Assembly: GCA_037903355.1 (NCBI GenBank)
Contig: JBAJFE010000012.1
Coordinates: forward strand, 124,001 to 188,000
Reading direction: 5' to 3'
Length of the DNA stretch: 64,000 nt
Origin: Trichuris trichiura
Taxonomy: Eukaryota > Nematoda > Enoplea > Trichinellida > Trichuridae
Below are positions 45,801 to 58,300 of this stretch, in pieces. The notes beneath the pieces were generated by a model. It was given only the letters and a program-made list of their open reading frames with translations, ran no database searches and had not been told where the DNA came from. Position 1 is the first letter of the stretch. The number at the start of each line of letters is the position of its first letter. Position numbers and translations under genes: made by a program.

Positions 45801-46741
45801 TGAAACTTCAGCCGCTGATAACTTGACGAAGTGGCCCTTAAAGCTTATGAAAATAATTTTTTAAAAAATATTTCTCTAACAAAGGCTCGTCCAACCGTTG
45901 GTAGGGCGTTCGCTTAGTCTAAGTTTGTATACTCGAAGAAGCAATGCACAGCCGTGTGTAGGTTCACTGTAAAGTTCTTCAGACCCTTTAGGCAAAGACC
46001 CCAATCTAGGCTTAAGCTTAGTTGAACTTATGGTCATCGCAACCAGCAAAAATTTAAATTTTCTCTGATTGTTACCTGCATTCAGTTACCATACTGTACG
46101 TTTCGACGAATCCTTTCTCATTTCTGCGTTTGTTGACATTTCTCTATTGTTTCTTTATTAGACTAACTTGCGTTGTTGGTTGAATGGTTCTTTTAATTTT
46201 TCCGCCGATAAATCTCTTTTCCTTTGTATGCCATCCTGAGCTTTTGTTCAGTTTGTGTAGTCATCAACGTTTCTTCGTCATGTTGCCGGTTTCTTCTTTT
46301 TTATGCACGTCCACAGCGTCCTTAAATAATTAATATTTTTGTTTTCTCATTTTTAAGCTGCCACTTCTCTAACGAACAAAAAATGTTCTTTGTTAGAAAT
46401 TTATTCTCTTTCGTCCAGATGCTACACGTTTTAACGCTCTGGTGACGACAACTATTTCAGCTTAAAGGACGCCCGAAAAGACTACTTGGCTGCCATAGAC
46501 GTTTCCAGCAAATGCTGCTCAAAGGTACAATACACCACGTTCCCTCTTACTGTAACTGAGAAATTCAAAAACAAACTACTCGGCGTGCTTGTTGCAGAAT
46601 CAATGGCGTACACTAGTCGACGCCGGCGTGCGCTGTTTCAAACTGGAGTATATAGTCGGTTTTTTGCTGGACAATCCATTCGAAGAAAAAGCTTACCAAT
46701 TGTTCGAAACTGACTTCTCCGACGAGGAAACGCTCTCTTGA
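36869..46741 (+). CDS. TOPBP1: DNA topoisomerase 2-binding protein 1 (TopBP1/Dpb11), multi-BRCT
   Basis: Replication-initiation and ATR-checkpoint scaffold. First exons: 36869-36982, 37029-37168, 37225-37270, 37453-37560, 37608-37812, 37862-37927, then from 37976. BRCT0-2: EVGSKKYH joined to AAVAVNIPIVTPRWV, FKCPAFLGLTITVSG, THLVADKPSGQKYAAASRW. BRCT3 near 38.4-38.75 kb (CKIWVYGFDA, THLVLND). BRCT4/5 at 39.0-39.1 and 41.1-41.8 kb (FRLLGFNSATLEKL; THLILHSPQGDKYRSALRW). A linker with MRESLKQRL and PVDWDDD. BRCT7 at 44.1-44.5 kb (DPTCTHLIAGSLG, AKGCWVLHPSFIEACDTA). BRCT8 at 44.67-44.78, 46461-46524 and 46598-46741 (VAFQGWNILLL; LVDAGVRCFKLEYIVGFL). Most introns are about 50 bases; long ones (39.1-41.1 kb, 44781-46460) hold MITEs and a tRNA gene. 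Middle exons 42.3-43.3 kb, where BRCT6 should lie, are not resolved. Confidence 0.92.
39725..40545. repeat. MITE cluster with telomere-like TTAGGC runs, in a TOPBP1 intron
   Basis: One element runs about 40277-40542 with TIRs CTACAGTGGCGACACCTAC and reverse complement of GTAGATGTCGCCTCTGTAAG. A related one starts near 39732 (CTACAGTGGCGACACCTA). Both carry sub-terminal TTAGGCTTAGGC on one side and GCCTAAGCCTAA on the other (39779-39797, 39875-39898, 40353-40370, 40449-40468). Related patches occur near 8400, 33850 and 46010. Confidence 0.65.
44977..45048 (+). tRNA. Initiator tRNA-Met (CAT), nested in a TOPBP1 intron
   Basis: A 72-base cloverleaf: AGCAGAG acceptor with CTCTGCT, discriminator A, anticodon stem CTGGG-CCCATAA-CCCAG, and T arm CGTGG-ATCGAAA-CCACG. 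The A1-T72 pair, three G-C pairs in the anticodon stem and AUCGAAA T loop are hallmarks of eukaryotic initiator tRNA; the sequence is nearly the same as the vertebrate one. It lies in the TOPBP1 intron 44781-46460, on the same strand. Internal A and B boxes intact. Confidence 0.95.
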
Positions 46742-46936
46742 ATCGTCGTTCGCATTGCTCTGTTTGCGTTTTAGCACCATTAAATTTCAATTGGTTATTT
46801 TTAACATTCCAACGTCGTATTAAGCAGCAAAACAAAAAAGACATCAAAGAAAAATCCCTTTGAAAAATGAAGCAACGGAAAGGTAGGCTTTTAGTATAGA
46901 GAATGATTTAAAACGATAGCCAGTGCTATCTCTGCG

Positions 46937-49900
46937 TCATTCTGTCGACGAAGCTGCCGATGACGAAGAGTAGCTCTTTTCACGTCTTCCACGTCCCTCA
47001 TAACTGCGTTCCGATACGGATAGTTCTCTCTTCTTGCTTGCTGGACTGGATGCTGACGATGTTGCCGACGCTGCTGATCTGCATGAACTTGTCGAACGTG
47101 ATCTGCTTTGTTTTCTGCTGCTGCCGCCGTCACTGCTACTACTACTACTACTATTACTGGTGCTACTGCTGCTACTGTTTCTAACACTTTTGCTCTTACT
47201 CCTTCCACTGCTACCATCGGTACTACTACTGCTACTACTACTACCACTCCTACGAGATGTTGTACTAGTAGCACTACCACTACCACGTCGGCGACTGCTG
47301 TTGCTGCTGCTGCTACTGCGTCGCCTTTCTTTTCTTTTCTCGGACAAGTCACTGTCGCTGCTTTCGGAAAATGAAGATGATTCCAAAGAGCTCATTTTTC
47401 TCAGGTGCTCTTCTATCTCGAAACGTCGCCTGGCGTAATTTTCCTCTCTCACTTTTCTGTGCGTCGCAAGCAGATGCTTGAAGGCACCCCTCAGCGTGTA
47501 ACTGTACGTTATTGACGGTGAGCATTTGGTCTTTTTCACACGGCTGCTCGGCCACGGCAGCTCCGTTTCCGTTGTCAAAACGAAAACTGGCTGATAGACC
47601 TCCGCGCTTTCTTCGGTCAATTTTGGAAGGTGCGGCGACAGAGCACGTTTTTTGGGAACAGTCGCTTTCGCCTTGTCGGACGTTCTGCTTCTACGACTCG
47701 ACGTAGACGACCCATTCCTGACGTGCTTTCCTTCCGAAGCGCTGTAAAAGACTTCAAATGGTAAACAGTTTGTTTACAAATGATCGAATCGTACCTCGAG
47801 CGACTTTGCAACGAAGAAGAAGCAGAAGCAGAAGACGTGGAAGAATGACTACGCTTTCTTCGACTCGCTTTGCTTTTATCCGTGGATTCACTCGAAACCG
47901 AAGAACGTTCCAAGGATGCGCGCTTGAAACTTGGAACGTTGTCATCCTTATTTGCCAACAATTTCAACTCGTTCTTTTCCGTACTCGGCATTCCGTTGGC
48001 ATTCTCGCCTAAAGGAAGCGACAAATTATGGTCGTAACGCCAGCGCATACTGTACCTTCTTGCTTTGTTGCCGTCTGGTCAACTTTTTCGTCTTGCGCCT
48101 TCTTCTCCAGCGAATAGGCTCCTGGCGAGTTCGTTTCATTACTTCCACCCGAGTCTCCTACTGCGCCATTCTCCTTCCTATGTTTCAAGGAAGCGAACTG
48201 CTTGAGCTGACGAACTATGGAGGCGCTAGCCGTTTTTCCTCTTTGGTCCTCTGTCGCTTGCGCGGCGTAACCCATGTAATGCTGAAGGCCGTACGCGTAA
48301 TGATTCGAAGAAGTGCAAGAAGGCGGAGGACCAGGCGGTAAGTCGATATCTTCAGGTCTCACTTTGGTGCGCCTTCCTCCGCTAACAATCCAACCGGCAT
48401 TGGAAAAAGGTGGCCCACCACCCAAGCTACCGTCCGCAGTCGCCTCGTAGGTAGGCATATAACCATATTGTTGGTAGTATTGTTTACTATAATCTTCCCA
48501 GTCTGAAACAGCCCGCCACTCGGTTAACGGATTCGTAGCATTCAGGTTCGAACTTTGATCTGGCACCAAGCCGGAAGAGCCGGCAATGCTGGCATTCGCT
48601 GCTTCCGCGGAGGTATGACCGGTTACATGGTCCTTTGCGCCCTTCAATGAAAAAAGCGCGCTTCAAACAAAACTTCGCAACGCTGCCGAGCCAAACAATT
48701 AACATAGCCAAATTGTCAGAAAATTTTTGAATTTGAATTAATGATAATCAGGTACGCTCTTGTACAGGCGGACAAAAGAAGAAGAAAGAGCTCTTCTTGT
48801 CAATTGTAAACTTTTGCGAACTCACGTTGGTCCTTTCCAAACTGGTTGGCCCGTCGCCTTCCGTTTCGGCATCGTCGTCGCAGATTTCCATTTCGACGCA
48901 TTGATTTGCCATTGGCTCCTCGGCGACCGCTTAAAAGCTTTTACTGTGGCATGAATGTAAAGGCGAAGCTGGGTAAACCTGGTCTCTGTACTTCCTTTTG
49001 GGGAAACGGAATTAATTTTCCAAAGTTCTACGAACTCAACGCCAATAATGTCGAACATTGCGGAACAACAGCACTCGACATGGAATGGAGACAGATAAAT
49101 ATAAGCTGCTCTTAACTACAACCTACGAATGTGTAAAAGCAACGGAACGTTGAAGACGATGACGTACATACGCAGGCGAGGTGAATTATTTGACCCACAT
49201 GCTCAGTGGAGAGGAAGAGGAAAAAATTCAGCCCACCATGGGTTCCCTGCAAAAATGAATGGCAAAACAAATTTTCTCCTTCGGCATTCCGTTTTCCTTA
49301 CGATTTCAACTAGCACGCGTAGCGGCTCTTTCAACAACGCGGCACTCAGCGGAAAAACATTGACTGCACTTTTTTGCCGCCACCGGTACGCGTCTAATTT
49401 ACATAAATTCAAACCGGCCACACAAAAGGCACATATTGCGACTTTGTCTTTTGTGTACACTTTTTCGTACGTAAACAAAACGAAAGAACGGTTTTTGGCT
49501 ATTGTCCATACGCGGAAGTAAAGTTAGTTGGCTGAAAACTATTCATAACCGATTCGCTATCTTCTGCTTACTCAAAAGATCCAACAATTAAAAAGAGAAT
49601 TAGCTTTTTAAGGCACCGTAAGACTGTTTTGTGTAAGAGACCATTCACAAATAGCTCTGAATAAGCAATTCGAACTTAACATATACCGAAACCTAACCTC
49701 AAAACTTTTTTGGGCAAACGGTACACCTAAGTGCGCTTATGACCGCGCAATTTCTCATATCGTTCGTACTTCGTTTATTCAACAACTGCACTGCGAATTC
49801 GCCCAAACAACTTTCCTTCCGCGTCCCGTCTCTTAATTAGTGAAATAAGAAGTATTCGTAAACAGCTTACGGTGCTTCGTGGCCTGCCGGCCGCCTCAAA

Positions 49901-51448
49901 CATTAGCAAAAAGTTTTAAAGGCTTAAAAAAACGTTCACAGGGAAAACTTTATTCATTTCCAAAAGATAATCGCTAAAAACACATCAGTAATTTCAAAAA
50001 ATTTACATACGATCTCTCGCGTTTCTCAATATTTAAAAATGAAAAATGCCCCGCTAAGAATCGCTCATTGGTGTTACATAAATAGTTGAACGCAAAAACG
50101 CTACGAATAGCTGTCGTTTGCCCAAAGGCACAACTGAAACTGAAAACGAAAAGCACGCAAAACGCACATTTTTAAAATTTAATTGATGCGCAGGTACTGA
50201 AAGAGAAAAATCAATTTTTTTAGAAACAAATGCAAAAATGCCGAGAATTGATAACCGTGAAAAACTTATGATGTTAATAAGTCTAATAGACGCTCAGCAG
50301 TGTCAACTAAAAACTCAAAACGTCACGTGTAAAGGTCATTGAGCGCTACAGAAAGACTTTGTATGCAAATTTTGTTCGCTCCTACAAACGGAACTTGTTG
50401 GCGCACGGAAGAAATAAAAGTTTCACAATTCACGCTAAAATCCCTTAAAAGCATTTCGTACCAGCTGCAGCTTTATCCGGAATGCTTAACTATGGAACTG
50501 TAGCTGAACTTAACGAAATGAAGGTACAGAGATAGAACTTGGTTCGCAGGTACAGTTTGCTTAAATAATGACAAGCATTTGAAGCAGCGCTTAACGACGC
50601 TTCGCTACTAGAGGGCTGATGTGAGCAAAAGCATGCCAGTGCGTACCGCTTCTACGAACGATGCCACTTATTTTTCCAAAACTAACTTTTCTTTTATAAG
50701 CAAGTTTGTTTTCAAAAATGCCTACGTTTAAATTATAAGATACTCATTATTAGACATTGGCGGCTTGACAATTAACGCCGACTGTGGCATTAAAAACCAC
50801 ACTTGCAAAGCAAGGTTTCCTCATCTTAAGAAGAGAACAATAACGGAACTTTACAAACCGCCAACTGTTGAGCTTTTTCCAGCGCATTTGAATAAAATAT
50901 GATTATTAATATTCAGGTAAATTTCGAATGTGCATTATCTCAACACACTTAACCGGCTGCAGCCCGAGCAGCTGGACAAAGCAAACAATTTGTCACCCTA
51001 ATGGCAGATTGTTTGCTGTAGCGCGCCACCCCGCTTTGACAAGCAAAAGACCGCAGAAAAGAAACAATGTTGGCATCGCCACGGTACGAATGGAAACTTC
51101 AAACTTACATGGACGCAGCTGCCACTGACAGACATAAAGCAGCGGACAAAGTTGAGACAATATAAATTACCTGCTTGGATAGTGGTAAGTTCGGCTGACG
51201 CTTCTTCATTTTTTGTAGCTACCGTATTAGTAGTCTCTTCCTCGGAGGTCCACAAAACAAAGCGGCCTTTCGCGTCTTGGATGTACCACTTTCCCGCTTC
51301 ATCATGCGCATAATAACGGCCTGTTACGTCGGTATAATAATTGTACCCATTGCTTGTGTGGCTGAATTTGAAATGTTGCACCCAAGACAGATTCGCATGA
51401 ACATTCACAAGAGGTTCAGCGTTTCGGCTTGCCACGGCTTCCATAACG
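46937..51448 (-). CDS. Tyrosine-rich (OCRE-like) and SR-rich nuclear protein, probable RNA-processing factor
   Basis: Assembled minus-strand exons: about 51170-51448, about 48841-48932, about 48060-48647, about 47812-48009 and 46937-47751, joined in phase where checked (CAAGCA G|CG GTC). The first has NLSWVQHFKF then aromatic repeats GYNYYTDVTGRYYAHDEAG and KWYIQDAKGRF, reminiscent of OCRE/aromatic repeats in splicing proteins. The next parts have DWEDYSKQYYQQYGYMP and a proline motif DIDLPPGPPPS. The C-terminal exons are arginine/serine rich: RRKRSHSSTSS, ERRRSSSSS and long serine runs. A basic helix (AFKHLLATHRKVREENYARRR) precedes the RS tail. RS tails act in nuclear-speckle splicing complexes. 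No RRM seen. I could not name the orthologue. A start at ATG about 51446-51448 (MEAVASRNAEP) is the first downstream of an in-frame stop; an upstream exon is possible. Confidence 0.6.
48940..51165. other. Long first intron of the SR-rich gene
   Basis: The frame joins 51170 to 48932, leaving about 2.2 kb with no recognised gene. Confidence 0.4.
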
Positions 51449-52329
51449 AACTTGCGAGTCGCGGAAGTGTACGGTGCGTGCGTAAAGCCAGCGGCAGTTT
51501 TGTTCACTCAGGGCTGAAAAAGTTTAAAAATAAGAAAGGAAAGTTTTGAAGCTAAAATGGTTTCCTTAAATTTGACTAGCTTTGCGGAGATAAATACTTG
51601 AAATGCGCTTGGCAAAGCAAAAGTAGGACAAGCGAACCAAAAGGGACACTAGCAAGGAGACGAGCAAAACAACTTTAAAGTTAACATATATCACAGTAAC
51701 TGGAAATGACGTACCTGTTAACCTTCCGTCAATCGACCGTCCTTTCAAAGAACACGATATCCTTTGCGACCTAAAATTACCGTACATCAGTGACGGCCAT
51801 AGTGGCCGGATCGCTGTTGCAAAAAACGTTTGTCTCACAACATTTCGCTGTTTGAAACGCCGCAAAGCCAATAAGTTCTGAAATAACACATTCGACTTAT
51901 TCGTTTGCGAAACTGGAGAAGTTCCCTCTAAAAAACGGCTAAAATCGGCAAAACCTGCTTTAACCCAAACATCGGAAACACCCGCCCGGTGGGGGAGTGG
52001 TACTCACTTAAATGTACGGCGGACAATTTGCAAGCAAACCAGCACGTTCAAACAAAAGAAAACGCTCGAAAGCAAAACGACAAACGCGTGCTGACGCAAC
52101 AACGATCAACTACCGTCTAACAATAACCTGAACGTCATATTTACTGTATTGCTTTAGAAACTGTACTTTTATGAGCTTAAAAATTGGCTCGCTCTTAATT
52201 TACTCTTTTTTAAACTTTTCCACTTTAATTTGGTTCCACTGACGCTCGCTTTCGACAGGTAAACTGGGAAGAAAATTAAAATATTTAAATTTGTTAAATT
52301 AATTCCGCGCGCTAAAGGTTGCAATAGCA

Positions 52330-55300
52330 ATGCAGTTTAACGATTGCAAAGCTGGCATGCAAGGATTGGACAGGGTGAGAGCTACGTCCGTTGCGCCTGC
52401 AGCCTGCTAGCTGTTGTTGTTTTTGCAGGAAAAGATCGGCGCCAAAATTGACGAGTGGTCAAAAGGTTCTCGCTTTTACGACCACCAAATGAAAAGGCGG
52501 GAAAGAATTGAACGACGAGTACAAAATATGCGAACGCAATTGCGTTATATAACAGAACAACAGTTGAAGGCGGCAGAAGACAAGGTAATCTCGTCTCTTT
52601 CTTTCGAACGTATAGCGCGCGCTTTCAACGACTTCTTAAGTAGCACTTTAAGTTTGCAAATTTCGAGCATGTTTTCGGTTTTTTAGATGGATAAATGCGC
52701 TGCAAATCTTGAATCGACACGCGACTTAAGCCACACGGTTTTTCACGTAGACATGGATGCCTTCTTTGCCGCGGTGGAAATGCGAGATGATCCCAAGTTG
52801 AGAAGCGTTCCAATGGCTGTTGGTAGCACTTCAATGCTTGTAAGTCGGTTTTGCTTTGTTAAAGCTCGCTATGTCTTTACTGATGCTCAGAGCACGTCGA
52901 ATTATTTGGCCAGAAAGTTCGGCGTTCGCGCCGCAATGCCCGGTTTCATTGGAAAAAAATTATGCCCCGATTTAGTCATCGTACCTTGCAACTTTTCAAA
53001 GTATAAAACGATAAGCAACCAAGTCGAAGCTATTCTGCAAGAGTACGACCCCACTTTGGCTATGGGCAGCTTGGATGAAGCATACTTGGATTTAACCGAG
53101 TTTATTACTAGTCGAAAGCAGGTGAAGCACCCCGTAAAGCATACAAGGGTGCGATATGGTGGACCATGTTCGTGCATGAATCCTTCATTCGCTTTGCCTT
53201 CTATATTGCCTGAAAATGAATACCAAATGGAGATAGTAGAGACGTGTGATATCTGTGGGCATAGTAGACTACGACTTGTTGACGAGGTCACTTTCGGTAA
53301 TACGGCTGAAGAGATTGCTCAGGAGATTCGGTTTCGTGTTGAACAAGCTACACAGTTAACATGTAGCATAGGTATATGCTGTTTAGCCTTAACGAAAGTC
53401 CATGTAAATGCTTATTTTCTCCAAGGAATTGCTTGCAATGGAATGTTGGCGAAGGTATGCTCGGACATCAACAAACCAAATGGCCAATTCTTCTTGGAAT
53501 TCGATCGTACAGTAATAATAGATTTTGTGCAAAACCTGCCCATCAGAAAAGTAGAAACTGCGTACAGGATGTCCTGGGAACTTTTCTTAAACTTTTAGAT
53601 TTGCGGGATTGGCCCGGTGACTGAAGCGGTCCTTCGTGGTTTGGATATCACTACGTGCAAGCATTTGTTCGAGAAGCGGGCCCAGTTGTACATACTTTTT
53701 TCGCAACGTTCCTCTGCTTATTTTCTTCGCACATCGTTGGGCATCGACGGATGGGCTTTGGAAAAGTAGGCGCCACTGTTTAACTTAACCGCCGCTGTCC
53801 TTACACTTGAAATTTCTCAGAGACGAAGAATACACTCGTAAAAGCATTGGTGTTGAAAGGTCTGTTCATATTTCCTACGCGCCTGAAGGTTGAGCGTTCA
53901 ACATTTAGAACTTTTAACGAACTGAACACTCGCGAAAAACTGTTGGAAATGTGCCGCGACCTTTGCGATACCGTTGCCGGGTCTGCGGTAAAGCGCAACT
54001 TGAAGGTAACATTCACTTGTCTGCCGCACTGATGCGTCCCCGCGCTGTAATGGTAAAATTAAACTTTGGGGAAGGAACTTAATTATCTTTTTCTTAAATA
54101 CAGTTTACCTTCCTTTGACACTTTCTCTTTATTGGAAGTACATGGCATTTAAAGCTATAAAATTGTGAAAGACGGAAGGACTGCTATTTTATAATTCATT
54201 ATCCGAATTGTAATAAATATGGCGTCGTGTTTTTTGGAATTCTTGCCTTCTTCGCCCTGTTAGTAACTCCCAGTTTTGTAAATTGTTCATATTATGCCGT
54301 ACATATGTAGGTTCTCGTGTTTTTGAGGAAACAGCCATTTTCCGCAAAAATTAACCTCAAGGACGTAGCTCAGTGATTCTCAGGGACGCCCTCTCCTGGA
54401 AAGGAGGGAAGGGGTTGAAGAAGTCGAGAGGACGCTATCAGGGAAGCTTCAGCGACGTCATATCTTACAGGTTTAATTATATAGATGTGTAAATGACTAC
54501 GTAAATGCCCAGCAATTACTTCTCCTTTCTCGGTCTTTTGTAATTACGAAGGGATAATAGAGTTTTAAAGAAAAATTTACCTCTTATCTAATTCGCTCAT
54601 TTCAGGGTCGAACTGTTACTGTCAAGTTGAAGACCATCGCCTTCGACGTAATGACGCGGGCGTACACTGCAAGGTATTATACGAACGATGCGGATGAGAT
54701 GTTCGCCATTGCTTCTGAAATCTTGCTGACTGAAATCCGCGCCGTTTCGCCCAAACCGCTGCGCTTGCGCTTAATGGGTAATTCTTATGCTACCTTAACT
54801 CCACCCATTTTTAGAAGGCATCAACTTTGTAATAATAATAATAATAATAATAATAAAACAAAGCGATATCGTTTGTAGTAGGCAAGTGGTTGAAGAAATT
54901 GTTGAGCTTTAAAACATCAGTGGCTGGAGTAATTGCCAACATCTGAGCAGAAGAGGAAGGCTTGAATAAAACATGGTCGTCTGGAGTATTGTTGACAGTT
55001 TGCCAGATGATTCCAGGGGGCAGCAACTGGTGTGCTGTATGAGAGGTTCCTAGATGTCACTGGCATCAGTTCCTTTGTCACTGCTTATATTAATAATATT
55101 GTTGACGAATGAAAAGTGCATGTGTTATCCTCCTTAGGACATGCATTCTTTGAAAATGATTTTTGGATGCAGTTGGCCTCAGCAGCGAGAAGAAGTATGC
55201 TCCACTATAGCTGGTGCTCATACAGCCCTTTCCATTGACGGTGGTGGTCGAAATCCCGAAAAATCAAAATCCAGAATAGGTCGAAGATGCACTTTAAAGT

Positions 55301-58300
55301 TTTGTCTTGCTGCAGTTGTGGATTGGCATCTTTTAGATGAGAAATGTATTTGAGTAGAGGCACTATTATATTGGTCTTGTTCGAAGATAAGGCCGGTATA
55401 ATAATGCCTCGACTCCAGATACATTCCTTATTTAGAAGGTGCCGATCCACAACTGCAGCAAGACAAAACTTTACAGTGCATTTTCGACCTATTAAGGATT
55501 TTAACCCATATGATTTTCGGCGTTTGACCCTAACCCTTCCATTAAGTGGATTTTGAGCGTTCACTTGACTTTCGAAACAATCATGCGATTTTTGCCCGAT
55601 CCCTTCTATATACAATACGGAGTAGTCTCACCTGATTTCGTATACCTTCCCATAGGTCTGGTGGCTGGAGCTTTGGCCATTTCTCGGAATGGCGCGGAAG
55701 GTAGAAGCCTCTATAATCTAAGCTGTAAGTTTAAGGATTTTTCAATCTTCATAACCCTTAAGTCAAAATTATAAGCTTGTTTTAACAGTAACCTTTTCCT
55801 TTCGGGAAATAGTTAATTCTGCGCATCCCATTGCTGTTTGTGGAGCTCTTGGGATCAGCCTTGTCCCGTCGCGACCTCACAGTGCGAAGATAGTATTAGG
55901 TTTGAGAAAAAGTTCCGAGCGTCTTTCGTCAATTTCAAGCACTCATAAGACCAAATCATGGATACTTCGTTCATTATATATAGTTTCCATTACATTCAAC
56001 AATCTTCCGCCAACGTTCTGGCAGACATGGATGCCATCATGGTAGAAATACCGGAGCTTCGATCCAAGGAAGCGAACCAGTCATTGTTTGACGTCCTTGA
56101 CAGACCACCACTCATAGATCAGAACAGGTGATAATCTGATGGAGTAAGTTCCGGTGAATATGCTGCATGTGGCAACTTGCTCCAACCCAGCTGAAGAATG
56201 GCGTTTTTTGTCAATGAAGCGACGTGAGGTCGCGCGTTCTCGTGCAACAAAAGAACGAGACGTTAGTTATGCACATATTCCTGTCATTTATCTCGCAAGA
56301 TTTGCGATAATTTTCTCCGTTGAGAGCAGTAGACGTCGGCAGTGACTGTCTGACCTGGTTCCCATGGATATTGGCCTTTGGAGTAAAAATGGTCGCTTCT
56401 CCTGGGTCCACCCAATGCTTTTTCTTCTGGCGTTGTCATATAGAATCCATTTTTTATCTCTCATAACGATTTGTCGAAGAAAACTTTTTTTTCCTGAGAT
56501 TTCTCAGTAACTCTTTGCACGAGTTGAGGCGGTCAGTTTTGACGGATTCCGATAATAAATGTGGCAGCCACTTGCCATATTTCTTTCCCATTTCATAGAG
56601 ATGCAGACCTACAGGGGTAAGGTGCAGATCAAGTCCCTCCGCGAGTTCTTGTGTTGTCATAGCTGAGTTACCATCCAGCAGGGTCTCCAAATGTCCATGT
56701 TCAATATTCTAGAAGTGGCTTGACCTCTGTCAGTCGCTTACGTCGAAGCTCTTGCTCTGGAAACGGCTATGCCCCCTTCCCGGGGTTCATGTCTAAAGCA
56801 CAATGAAACAGCGGCTGGACGGCTGAAACTAATATTTTTTTTGTGGGCGAGAAGCAGACGTACTGCTTAATTGCGCCCATACGAAAGAGACTTACCAACT
56901 TGCGTAGTGGAAGAGAATTTTGAAGCAGAACGTTGGCGCTCAGAACTTTTTCTCACACCTAATATATTTTCAAACCGGCTTAGATCTGTTCATAACAGCT
57001 GTGAAACTCTTATATGTTAACGCATGTTCTATTCGTGCTTTATAATGAATGAGCTTGGAGCGGGACTTTGCTGCTGTTTGTATTACCAGAAAAACCGTCA
57101 TGCCAAAATAAAGCGCTAACGCAGCTGTGGCGCGAGTGGCAAAGACTTGAATCTCCAAGGTTCAGTACGGTGTGGGAAATGTACGACTTGCGCATTCAAG
57201 CGCTGCAGTTCACCTTCGATAAACAAAGGATAACTGGTCTTGACGGAAGTCGGCTTTCCGCTTTAACTTTTTGCAAAGCATTGAGAAAACTATTCGTATG
57301 ATTTTTCCACTTGCTCATCTTTCGGTAAGTTGCGTAATTACTGATTCGGGGCAAAAAAATCTTCATTTGTACGACGTAACGAACGAAGCCTTGGCAAGTC
57401 CGAGTGTTTCATTGTCTGATAATAAACGTTCCCCTTTGGGCGCATTCTCATCATAGTGAAACGTAGTCTCATGAAGCTTTGCTGATCTATTTTGACTAAC
57501 AGTCCAAGTTATCATTATTATTAGTAGTTTTGAATAGTCATCGAAGTGTTGGCGTTTTTTGGTGCATACATTGCCTGGTAGGTCCCAATTGCGTTATGTC
57601 AAGTGATTTTCAACCTCCATCTTTCGCCACGTTTCGCGCTTTAAAAAGCGTTTACGTCTTTGTACATTTTTTGTCATTGCATTGTTGATTTGCGTTCCGA
57701 ATTTCGAATAGTGTCGTTCATTTTGAAGCGTTTTCCGTTGTTCAACTACTGGCAATTCGTAAGTGTTCAGGTTGATGTTAGGGTTAAGTTGGCAGACGAG
57801 CGATTGTTTTCTTACTTCCTCTTCAGCGGTAATTGACCCAATGGCAACCGGTCGTCAAGTTTCTGTCGTTTCAACGAAAGTGCTTTGTTGACGTGCTGCT
57901 TCATTGTGTAGCTTTTGAAAAGATCGCCTCAATATTGACAGCCGAAATTTGGCAGCGTCTGAGCTCTCTGCGCGTACCTTCGAACTGTCGTCTAAAATGA
58001 ACGATGTACCTTTAATGTTAACACATTCCTTGCGTACACGCACATTGTTCAGGTTCCGTTGCTCATCGATATTGTCTATTCAGGTGTCCGTCTTAGTTCA
58101 TTTCAACCAGAAAGGAAAAGCTCTTGTCCATTCATATCAATTGATTCCTTTGCCAAAGCTGGCCTACGCAGTAGGTCACCTTCGACGGCGGGATGCAGTG
58201 GCACATCTCCTGATTCGTCCGAACAAACTTCAACCTACAGTGAATTCACGTGTCCCATATGCAACTTGATCATTAAAGGCATTGATCTGCGTGCAATCAA

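Noticed and set aside
46960..47438. Long plus-strand leucine/threonine-rich frames
   Set aside because: They are antisense shadows of the serine-rich (RS) exon of the minus-strand gene; AGC/TCC codon runs read as Leu or Thr on the other strand.
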